The notes under the pieces are model-generated. The model worked only from the letters and a program-made list of their open reading frames with translations. It searched no databases and had not been told where the DNA came from. A DNA stretch of 52,326 nucleotides from Elusimicrobia bacterium RIFOXYA12_FULL_51_18 (lineage in GTDB: Bacteria > Elusimicrobiota > Elusimicrobia > Elusimicrobiales > UBA9959), in contig MGVA01000046.1 of the NCBI GenBank assembly GCA_001800245.1, positions 1 to 52,326 on the forward strand, written 5' to 3'. Position 1 is the stretch's first letter, and each line of letters starts with the position of its first letter. Shown here piece after piece: positions 32,970 to 43,500 of this stretch. A program made the position numbers and the translations under genes.

Positions 32970-33106
32970 TGCCCCGTTAGAGGCGCGGAAGCGGTTGGTG
33001 AAGCGTCGGGTGCGGTCAGTGCCTGGGGGAGTGCGGTCGGCGCTCGGAGCGGTGAAGGCAGAGCAAGTGGTAGTGCGGCGGTATCCGGTGCGCCTCTAAC
33101 GGGGCA
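32970..33106 (+). repeat. Palindromic leader element, 137 bp
   Basis: TGCCCCGTTAGAGGCGC (32970-32986) is perfectly repeated in inverse at 33090-33106. The 103 bases between are purine-rich on this strand, with repeated GCGGT/GTGCGGTC words. No coding potential is seen. It could be a MITE-like insertion or a structured RNA domain placed directly before the riboswitch; no target duplication is evident. Confidence 0.6.
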
Positions 33107-33117
33107 GTTTTAGGTTT

Positions 33118-33200
33118 GGTCACGATAATAGCAAAGCCTGCGAAAGCCGGCGGCGCAAAGCCATAGACCCGCTAAATGCGCGGGGGTCAGGTTGCCGAAG
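33118..33200 (+). ncRNA. Cyclic di-GMP-I riboswitch (GEMM)
   Basis: The aptamer has the GEMM-I order: GGTCACGATAATAGCAAAGCC, a stem capped by a GAAA tetraloop (GCCtGC-GAAA-GCcGGC), the conserved GGCGCAAAGCCA block, and then a GACCC/GGGTC stem (33166-33170 with 33184-33188) ending in AGGTTGCC. This closely parallels the Vc2-type aptamer (GGUCACGCACAGGGCAAACC... ACGCAAAGCC). It lies about 320 bases upstream of the HEAT-repeat gene, with an intrinsic terminator in between, so it probably controls transcription read-through in response to c-di-GMP. Whether ligand turns expression on or off cannot be decided by eye. Confidence 0.9.
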
Positions 33201-33299
33201 ATGAAAACCAGTTGTTGCCGGGTGGTTGTTCATGGCCGGTTTGCGGCGCTTGGGTAGGCAGTGAACGATCAGTTGCCGGTGATCTGCGACCAGTTTTCT

Positions 33300-33372
33300 G
33301 GCCGTTTTTGCTGTCTTCGGGTTATTGGGCCCTGTTACGGGGCATAACTAAGAGAGCTGAAACGGCCTTTTT
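33300..33372 (+). terminator. Terminator of the riboswitch expression platform
   Basis: GGCCGTTT (33300-33307) pairs with AAACGGCC (33360-33367), with a nested GTTAT...ATAAC and GCCC...GGGC stem in the long loop, followed by TTTTTATT. It lies between the aptamer and the coding region, as expected for a transcriptional riboswitch. GAAAAC at about 33203 and GTTTTC at about 33294 could form a competing stem. Confidence 0.78.
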
Positions 33373-33523
33373 ATTGCCAAAAAGGACTCTGACACCCTTT
33401 GGGCGCGGTTGTATGCGAACAGGATGGAGCCCGGTTATGACATTTATTCCTAAAGATAATGCAGGAAACAATTTCGCAACAGCCTATTTATATAATAAAA
33501 TATATTGTTATTCAGGAAAACTG

Positions 33524-34480
33524 ATGCTGGAGAGAACTTTGTCTTTTTTAACCGCCGCGTTATTATATATTGGTTGTTTCTTGCCTGCGGCTCTGTCCGC
33601 CGCCGAAAGCGACGCCGCTTTTTTCAACGCGCAACTGGCCGGGTTGGGCGCTGATAAACCTTTTGCCCGCGCGCAAGCTGCGGACCAGCTTGGCCGGCTT
33701 AAAGATCCCGCCGCCGTCCCCTATCTTGTTAACGCGCTGAAAGACCCCTCCCCACTGGTCAGGTGCCAGGCCGCGGACAGCCTCGGTCTTTTGAAAGCGG
33801 GGGAAGCCGCGCCGGAGCTGGGAGCGATCCTTGAAAATGATCAGGATGCGCAGGTCCGCCAGGCGGCCGCGCTGGCGCTTGGGGCGTCCGCCGAAGAAAA
33901 CGCCGTGCCGTTCCTGCTGGGGTGCCTGAAGGACAAAGACGCCTCGGTTCTTTTCCCGTGCGTTAACGCGCTGGGCAATTTGAAGGCGAAAGCGGCCGTG
34001 AGACCCTTGAAAAGGCTGCTGGCCACCTCCGATGCGGACCTTAAAGCCGCCGTTATTTCCGCTTTGGGGCAAATGGGGTCGGAGGAAGCTTATAACGCCG
34101 TCCAGTCCGAATTGGGGAAAAAGCAGAGTCCGGCGGAAGAAGAGGCCTCGGTACAGGCTTTGGGTAATTTTGCCAGGCCCGGCGCCTCGGCCAGGATCAA
34201 ACGCGCGCTGTCCTCCTCCAATGACAGGCTGAAGGCCTCGGCCTGCCTGGCGCTGGCAAGGTCGGGGGATAAGTCCGAGGTTTCATCCTGCTCGGGATTG
34301 TTGAGCAGTTCCGACGTTAAAGTGAGAAAAGCCGCGGCGCGGGCGCTGGGGCTGATGGGAGACGCTTCCGCGGCGCCGGCCCTGGAAGAAGCACTGAAGA
34401 AAGAAAGGAACGCGGAAGCCGCGCAACTTATGGGTTTCGCGCTGGAAAGGCAGAGGAACAGGCCCGGAGTAAAGAACTGA
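33524..34480 (+). CDS. Secreted HEAT-repeat protein
   Basis: I choose ATG 33524: AGGAA lies just upstream and a signal peptide follows (LSFLTAALLYIGCFLPAALS, cut near LSA-AE). The frame continues upstream to 33176, but that part overlaps the riboswitch and terminator. The 318-residue product consists of about eight to nine HEAT/PBS-lyase-type repeats (DPAAVPYLVNALKDPSPLVR, DADLKAAVISALGQMGSEEA, SDVKVRKAAARALGLMGDAS). Such repeats make alpha-helical scaffolds for protein binding. No enzyme residues are evident. It sits 25 bases before the giant gene under the same c-di-GMP riboswitch, so it may be a chaperone or export partner for the giant protein. Confidence 0.82.
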   Translation: MLERTLSFLTAALLYIGCFLPAALSAAESDAAFFNAQLAGLGADKPFARAQAADQLGRLKDPAAVPYLVNALKDPSPLVRCQAADSLGLLKAGEAAPELGAILENDQDAQVRQAAALALGASAEENAVPFLLGCLKDKDASVLFPCVNALGNLKAKAAVRPLKRLLATSDADLKAAVISALGQMGSEEAYNAVQSELGKKQSPAEEEASVQALGNFARPGASARIKRALSSSNDRLKASACLALARSGDKSEVSSCSGLLSSSDVKVRKAAARALGLMGDASAAPALEEALKKERNAEAAQLMGFALERQRNRPGVKN

Positions 34481-34505
34481 TCCGAAAATTGCGGATGCTG
34501 GAATT

Positions 34506-37500
34506 ATGAGCGACACCGAGAAAAAAAGCGGGTGGAGGAAACGTAGCTTCCTGAAGCCGGGAAGCCGTTTCGGCCTCTGGCTGGCTTTTGCTTTTTCGGC
34601 GGCGCTCGCGCAGTTGTGCCCGGCGCCGGCTTTTGCGGCATTGGGCGTGAATACGCCAGGCATTAAAGTGCCTTTTTCAGGGTCCGGCACTACGTCGAAG
34701 GGGTCGCATTCCCGCAAGGTTGTAAGTAATAAGTACGGGCACTGGGCGTTTTTCAACAGCGGGGGCGCTTTTGTCTGGTCTTTCAGCACCGACGGCATGG
34801 TATGGTCCGCCACCGAGGCTGTTTTCGGCAATGCTGCGAATTATTACGGCGATGGCGCGATTTTCTTCATGCCCAATGATCCCATTACCAGTTCCGATGT
34901 CGTATATGTGGCCGCTGTTCAGACGCCATGGGATACGAATGGCACTCTTAAACTTGCGGTTAAGGCGGGTGTGTTGGATCAGAGCGGCGCCCCGAGGTGG
35001 GGCGCCGTAGGGACATGGGTCAACGGCGCCGGCGCCAGTAATCTGGGAGCCGCTTACACCTATCGCGCCGCGCGTTCGTCGTTGTCAATCGCAAAGACCA
35101 GGAGCGGGGCCGCCGATAATGTTATGGTCGCTTTTCACGTTGACGACGGCGTTAATAAAAAACCGGGCACCATGTATAATACAGCCGTCCTGAACGGCAC
35201 AGTAATAGATGTTAATAGTCGCGACGCCGCTGCACAGAATGATCTGTATGGCCTTGGCAGGGGCGATACCAACCCCACGATGCCTGTTGTAATGCCGTGC
35301 AAACAGACAAATGACACCACAACCTGCACTGTTGGAGGCGGCGCGAACGTCGGGTTCGTTGTTTATTACAAATTCCGAAGTGCCAATACCTCGGGGCTTC
35401 GTTACTGGGACGGAAGAACTGTTGCGGGAGGTGTTGCTTTTACAGCCAGCGCCAATTGCTCGCCTGTAAGTGCTGGAGCCGCGATGAATTACAATATAGC
35501 CTGCGCGTGGCGTCCGCACCCCAACAGGCAGATTTATTGTTTTCAGATCAATGCAGTGGGTATCGCCGGTTGGGTGTATAACGGCGCCAACACGCAGGGG
35601 CAGTGCCTTAATGCCATCGCAGCCAATCTTAACATTACCACGGCTCGGAATATAAGCATGGCCGTGGATGATGCGGCAGGCAATCTTTACCTCCTGTACG
35701 GAGATACGGACAATAATGTGTATTTCAGCAGCAGCAGTGTGTTGCCCACGACCGCAAACCAGGGGACCTGGTATCCGCGGCAGTCGTTTGTTACTGTCGG
35801 TGTTGGAGCCAGCTCATGGCCGCAGCTCCCCGGCAAGGTTGAGATTCCGTTCGCGCTGCCGGCATATTGGACTGACAGCAACAATAACAGCGTTATGTGG
35901 GATGTCTATCCCGGCGATGACACACAGCCCGCGATCACCACAGTCAGCTATGACCCTTTGGTCCTCTATTCCACCTCCGTTATCAATATCGGCATTACAG
36001 GCACTGACATCTCCACCACAGCCGTTCCCGTGAGCCTTGCGCCTTTTGCGAGGATAACTTCGGCTGTCGGTGTGGCTACTACGGCGATCGTAGTAAGTTC
36101 GACTACGTGGGATGTTGCAAGTTCGTCGCTGATAGTCACGGCCAATGTGGTAAGTCCAGCTATGGAGGCCACCTATGGATTGCGATTGACGCGGTTTAAC
36201 GGCAGATTTGTGGATAGCGAGATCGACGACATCATTATATCCCCACCGGGCTTGACAAAAGCTTATCTTATGGATCCCCAGGCGTTTCAGACTTCATCCA
36301 CCTGCGCTTATGTCCTGGAAGGTTCGTTTTTTAGAAAATGGGGCGCGCTTAATGGTCCGCTCACAACCCAGATTTTTATTTCAACTCCCGGTGTGTTGTC
36401 TCCCAAAGATGGGCCCATGGCTACGGAAATTTCTACTTTTAATTATGCCGGCGTATATCCTTCCTCGGTAACTATAGATATTCAAATCAGCACCTTCGTC
36501 ACCACAAATCGCAAATTCAGCGTGCAGGTGGTGAATCCGGATGCGCAATGGTCCGATGTTTTTGAAAGCACCATCACCATACCGGCTATCTCAACGTCTT
36601 CGGCTTACTTCCAGAATATAAATGAGCTGCTCACCTCTCCCACCGTCACTTATATCATCAACGGCAGCTGGTTCGAAAAATGGGGGCCGGTTCTCGGCGG
36701 CACCGATACCGCGCGGGTATTTATCTCGTCGGGGGATGAGCCTACCCCCGCTGTCCACGAATCCTCAACCACCGATATTTCGATTTTCAGCTATACCAGC
36801 GTTGATCTCTCTTCCATAACCCTGGTGCTGCAGATCAGTTCGCATGTGGCCGCGGGTTTCCCGTACAGGTTCCAGTTGAAGAATGCCGACGGACAGGTTT
36901 CGGGAGTCGCCGCGTCCACCATTTCGTTCCCCTCGCCTTCTACCGGGACCGCTTATTTTTATCCGGAAAACGGATTCCTTACTTATTCGACCGCCACATA
37001 CGTCATCAAAGGCGCCTTTTTCGAGCACTGGGACGATTCTCAGTTCGGAGGCACAAATACGGTGCGGGTGTTCATCTCATCAGGGAACGTGGCTTCCCCG
37101 GTGGCCGGGCCCGTTACCACGGACATTTCCACTTACTCATACACGGAGATCACCAATAGTTCTATAACCCTCAAGCTTCAGATCAGTTCGCACGTGGCCG
37201 CTGGTGTTTCATACAGGTTCCAGTTAAGGAATGCCGACAGCCGGGTGAGCGGCGTGGCCGTGGCGACCATCACCATCCCCGCGCCTTCGACCGGGACGGT
37301 ATATCTGGAGACCCCGGACGCGTTTTTGACCAGTTCGACCGTAACCTATGTGATAAACGGCGGTTGGTTCCAGAGATGGGGGGTGCTCGGCTCCACCAGA
37401 TCGGTACGCGTGTACATTTCCTCGCCCACGGATGTGCCTGTGGACGGCCCCCTGACTACCGAGATCACCACCGCCGCCTACACCAGCGCGTCTTCAAGCA

Positions 37501-40500
37501 CGATAAAAGTGGTGCTCCGCATCAGTACGACCGTGTCTAACGGCAATTCATACAGTTTGCAACTGAAGAATCCCGACAGCCAGGTAAGCGCTGTGGCCGT
37601 TGGAACGATAAGTATCCCTTCGCCTTCCACCACAACCGCATATCTGGAGATCCCGGACGCGTTTCTGAACAGTTCAACCGTAACCTATGTAATAAACGGC
37701 GGCTGGTTCCAGAAATGGGGCTTGGGCGTAGCCGGCTCCACTAATTCCGCGCGCGTGTATATTTCCTCACCCACGGATGTGCCTGTGGACGGCCCCCGGA
37801 CGACTGAAATCACCACCGCCGCCTACACCAGCGCGTCTTCAAGCACGATAAAAGTGGTGCTCCGCATCAGTACGACCGTGTCTAACGGCAATTCATACAG
37901 TTTGCAGGTGAAGAATGCCGACAGCCAGGTAAGCGGTGTGGCCGTTGGAACGATAAGTATCCCTTCGCCTTTGACCACTGCTGTATATCTGGAAACCCCG
38001 AACGAGTTCCTGACCAGTTCGACCGTAACCTATGTGATAAACGGCGGCTGGTTCCAGAAATGGGGCTTGGGCGTGCTTGGCTCCACCAATTCCGCGCGCG
38101 TGTATATTTCCTCCCCCACGGAGGAGCCGGTAGTCGGTCCTGTAACCACGGAAATCACCACCGCCGCCTACACCAGCGTGTCTTCAAGCACGATAAAAGT
38201 GGTGCTGCGCATCGGTACGGACGTGCCTAACGGCAATTCATACAGTTTGCAACTGAAGAATCCGGACGGCCAGATCTCCGGTGTGGCCGTGGCGACCATC
38301 ACCATTCCCTCGCTTTCTACCGCTACCGCTTATTTCGCGGATCCCAACGAGTTTTTAACCAGTTCGACCGTCACTTATGTGATCAACGGTAGATGGTTCG
38401 AGAGATGGAACGAAGCCCTTGGCAGTACCGATACGGTAAGGGTATTCATATCATCCGAGAATGTGGCTTATCCGGCCGTCAGTGAAGTTGTAACCACTGA
38501 TATAACCACATATACTTATACGGCCATAGATACGGGTTTTGCCGCCAGTTCCATAACTTTGGTGCTTCAGATCAGTTCCCACGTGGCGGCGGGTGTTTCG
38601 TACCGGTTCCAGTTGAAGAATTCCGACGGCCAGACTTCCGGAGTCGCTTTCTCCACTATTACTATCCCGGCCATATCAAGTTCAACCGCCTATTTTTATG
38701 CCGATGACGAGTTTCTGACCAGTTCCACGGTGACGTACGTGATAAAGGGGGCCAACTTCGAACACTGGGATGATTTGCAGCTCGGCAGTACAAATACCGT
38801 GCGCGTATTCATTTCCTCCGGGAATGTCGCTTCACCGGCGGTCAGCGAATCCGTGACCACGGATATCTCCACCTTCTCGTACACGCAGATCACCGGCAGT
38901 TCTATAACCCTTACGCTTCAGATCAGTTCTCATGTGGCGGCCGGCGTGTCGTACAGGTTCCAGCTGAAGAACGCGGACGGCCGGGTGAGCGGCGTCGCCG
39001 TGGCGACCATTACTATCCCCGCCCTGTCGACCGCGACCGCTTATTTCGCGGATCCCAACGAGTTTTTAACCAGTTCTACCGTCACTTATGTGATCAATGG
39101 CAGATGGTTCGAGAAATGGAGCGGGGAACTTGGCAGCACCGATACGGTCAGGGTATTTATATCATCCGGGAATGTGGCTTCTCCGGCCGTCAGCGAAGCC
39201 GCAACTACCGATATCACTACATATACATATACGGCCATAGACACAGGTTTTAATGCCAGTTCTATAACTTTGGTGCTTCAGATCAGCTCCCATGTGGCCG
39301 CGGGCGTTTCGTACAGGTTCCAGTTGAAGAACTCAGACGGCCGCATCTCGGGAGTCGCGTTATCCACCATTACTATTCCCGCCATCGCCACCACAACCGC
39401 CTATTTTCAGAATATAAACGAACTGTTGACCGCCCCCACGGCCACTTATATCATTACCGGCAGTAATTTTGAGAAATGGAGCGGATCGCTGGGCAGCACA
39501 AATACGGTGCGTGTGTTCATCTCTTCCGGGGACGTGAGTGTGCCGGTTAACGGCCCTGTTACTACGGATATAACCACATATTCCTATACCTCTATCAGCG
39601 GCGGCGCTATCTCTCTCAGGCTTCAGGTAAGCACCCACGTGGCGGCCGGCGTTTCCTATCGGTTCCAGTTGAAGAACGCCGATGGGCGGGTGAGCGGCGT
39701 CGCGGTCGCGACTATAACTATCCCCGCGCCATCCACCGGCACCGCTTATTTTGAGGACGGGAACGAATATTTGAGAAGTTCAACGGTCACGTACGTGGTG
39801 AACGGCGGCTGGTTCGAGAAATGGGGGGTTCTCAATACCGATAACGCCATGCGCGTATTCATTTCATCTCCTAATGAGCCTTCGCCGGCGGGCGGTCTTA
39901 TTACCACGGATATCACAACGGTAACCTACCTGGCCCAGGCGGACGGAGTTATGAAGGTGCGGCTGCAGATAAGCACCTCCGTGCCCAACGGCAATTCCTA
40001 CAGTTTCCAACTTAAGAATCCCGACGGCCAGCTCAGTCCGGTCGCGGTCGCCACCATAACTATCCCAGGTCCGCTGATCACGCAAGCGTACGACGAATCT
40101 CCGCAAAAGTATCTGACCCATCAGTCTTATGATTTTGTGATCAAAGGCAACAGGTTCGCGAGGTGGAATAATAAAACCTGGACGGACGTTCATGGGGCGT
40201 CCTGGACCGCGGTGCAATTTATCAAAGAGGGGGAGACGGATCCCACCCCCTATATAACCGTTACCTCCGTGACCTACGTGAGTTCGCAGCAACTGCTCGC
40301 GAGCATAGTTCTGAACCCGTCGGTGTCGTTCTCAAGCGGACCTTACAATGTGAAAATTATAAACCCGGACGGACAATATTATGTATTGCCGAGCACTTAC
40401 AGCATAGAAGCGCCGGTGCTGACCGGGGTCTGGGACGATGATGGCCCTCCTAACTCCGGCGGTTTGAACTCAGGCATAGACATATCCGGAATAATTAACA

Positions 40501-43500
40501 GCCAGAGGAACCTGACCATTAGAGGCGCCAACTTTCAGAAATGGGACGACTCACGTGTCTCCTCTATAACGATCACAGGCGTCGGAGTCATTGTGGATGC
40601 CATTGCGTACCAGACCCCCGCCACTTTTATAGCCAGTCTCAGCATTTTGCAGTCGGCTCCGGCAACCGACAGAAGCATACGGGTAATGAACCCAGACGGC
40701 CAGTTTTCATTCGTTATTATCAACGATACTTTCACCGTTACCGCGCCCACCGCCACCATAACTTATCCGGCCGAGCCGATAAGTTTTTCCTCCGGCATCC
40801 CTTCGATTATCGGGATCTCCACCAGGGCGCCGGATAATTCCGGCGCCGGCCTGCTGCCGCCATATGTGAATATAACCAGGGACGCCAACGGCTGGCAATG
40901 GGACGGGATCAGCTGTTTCGTAGATCCGAGCCCCAGCGTGAACGGCGGGCAGTGGCTGTCCGCGACTTCCGGGGCGGACGACAGGGACTGGTCATACAGC
41001 GGCTGGACCAACAGCAATGACAGTTGCAGCGCGGACCTTTCCAACTCCGGCCAGGTCAGCGGGGAAAGCTATACGCTTGTGGTAAGAGGCCGGACCAACG
41101 ACGGCGGCATCGGCGCCGTAATGTCCACCGTTACTTTCACCATGGATAAAGTGGCGCCCAGCGCCGCCTTCACTTCCCCCACTCCGGGCGCCGGCACGTC
41201 TAACGCTTCGATCCTGTCCATCACCGGTACAGCCTCCGATGCGCTGGCCGGGGTGAAAAAAATAGAGCTGCAGATAATAGACAGCGGGCTCGATAATCAG
41301 TTCTCCGGCGGCGACGATGAGTATTGGACGGGCTATCCCGCCGGCGGTCTTATCGGTTCGGCCACCTGGTTCAACCTTATAAGAACGCCGTATCCTCCCG
41401 GGCCTATTTCGCCTTTCCCCACTCCTTACAACAGTCTTTCATGGATAGTGCGCGCGGTGCCGGACGAAGTTTCCCATCCGCAGCTGCCGGACTGGGTGGA
41501 CGGCAGGAAATACAGGATCCTGACCCGCGTGACCGACGATTTGGGCTACCAGACCATAAGCACCTCCCGGGATTTTTACTATGATGTTTCCCGCCCGACC
41601 CTGACCATTACTTCGCCTATGCCCCTGGGAGCGACCGAGCCTGCCGGCCTTTCGGATCCCAACAATGTCTGGCGTGGCGAACTTGTTAATCTTAGCGGTA
41701 CGATAGATAATAATATCGCCGATGGCCTGACGGAGAGCATGGTCCGTTATTGTATCAGGGACGTTGAGCACAGCGTGTGGGGTTCCGGCTGTGAAACCGG
41801 AGCGCCGGTTTACTTGTCCTATTCGGTATCGCATAACGTCCCGCTGGAATCATTCGATATAGACGTGTCCTCATCCTGGCGCAACGGGTTCTGGTACCAG
41901 GTGAAGGCCTATGCCACCGACGCGGCCGGCAGGGCGCATGGCGATGCTCTTAACCCTTCAACCAGCGGCTATTTTATGTTCGACAGCAGCAGGCCGGACG
42001 CGAAATTGACCGCTCCGACTCCCGGAGAAGGGTTATCGGTAAATGTTCTGCCTGTGGTAATGGGAACGGCCCAGGATGACCATTCCGGAGCCAGGTATCT
42101 GGAAATAAAGGCTTTCGATAATAATGACAATTTTTTGAGTACCTCTACTCCTTTCACTTTCGGCACTACCATAGACCCGGGATTCTCCACGGGCGCGGTC
42201 ACGCTGAACGATATATACACTTCTTCGATCGTCTGGCAGACTAACGCCGGCGCTTCATGGCAGTCCGGTAAATACTATACCGTCTATTACCGTTCCCAGG
42301 ACCGCGCCGGGAATTATGAGCTGGGGTGGTCCACCAGAACGTTCAGGTACGATACTCAGTCTCCTCTTACCACGATAACGGCTCCGCTGGACGGGGAACA
42401 TTTCAATGATACCACCGATATCGCAGCGGTAACCTGGGATCAGGACGATCCGGGCTTTTCAGGAGTTTCCAGCGTGCGGTTGCGCATCCGCAGGATGTCG
42501 GATGGGGCGTGCTGGGGCGGATCGTCCTGGGATACCGACCCCGCCGTGGCGGCGGCCTGCGGAGATTATAACGACAATGTCACCGGATTCGCCACCTGGT
42601 CCGGCGGCGCGCAGACGCGGAGCCCCGGATTCTTAAATACCGACCTGACCGACGGCACAAGTTACCAGGTGCTTACCAAGGCTAAAGACGCCGCCGGCAA
42701 CTACCAGACTTCGATAGCGACACCGACTTTTTATATCGATAAAACCAAGCCTGTCGCCAGGCCGGTTTTCCCCTCCGGCGGATTGCTGGTCAATTCGCTT
42801 CCCGTGCTTTCCGGAACGGTGGCCGACCCCAGCCCTACCAGTCCTTCTCCGGGGCTGATAGTGAAAGTTGAGGTGCAGATAGAGCGGAACTCGGATAATG
42901 CGCGGTGGAGCGCGGGCGGAACCGCCTGGCTCCCAACTTCCGACGGCGGGTATGCCGGAGCGTGGCGGACCGCCTGGCAGGCCGATACCGAGGGAACCCC
43001 CAATTTCGGCCCTCCTCAATTGTCCACATTCACGTGGACATATCCAAACGGCACTTTTACGGATGTTAATCTGGGCGCCAATCTCGACACCAATGTCACT
43101 TATATTTTCAGGGCGAGAGCCACGGATCTGGCCGGAAACGTGCAAGTGTCTTTTACGGGCAATACTTTCGTTTACGATGATACCGACCCCAACAGCTGGA
43201 TAACGGCGCCGGGCGCAACGCCGATAAGCGTCATTTCAACCATAGACGGAACAGCCTCCGACACCAGCCCGGGACAGATGACAAAAGTGCGGGTCGCGTA
43301 TAGAAAAGTAACCGGTTCTTCGCTTTCTCCCGCCGAGCCCGGAGAGCAATGGTGGGATCCGTTAACCGGACTGTTCAACCTGGACGGGGCTGTGCCTCCG
43401 GAAGTGGCGCTGGTGACGGCTGCCTTCACAAATCCGGGATGGACCCTTACCGGGGCGTCCACCCCCACCTTTGCGACCGGGAGTTTTTACCAGATCTTCG

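Noticed and set aside
32970-33106. 6S RNA, SRP RNA, RNase P RNA or tmRNA
   Set aside because: None of the conserved sequence blocks of these RNAs is visible; only the inverted ends are clear.
33176-33523. N-terminal extension of the HEAT-repeat frame
   Set aside because: It overlaps the riboswitch stem and the terminator; the signal peptide and ribosome binding site place the start at 33524.
36250-40745. Repeat array considered as CRISPR
   Set aside because: Units are about 345 bases, in frame and protein-coding, with no short identical repeat and unique spacer alternation.
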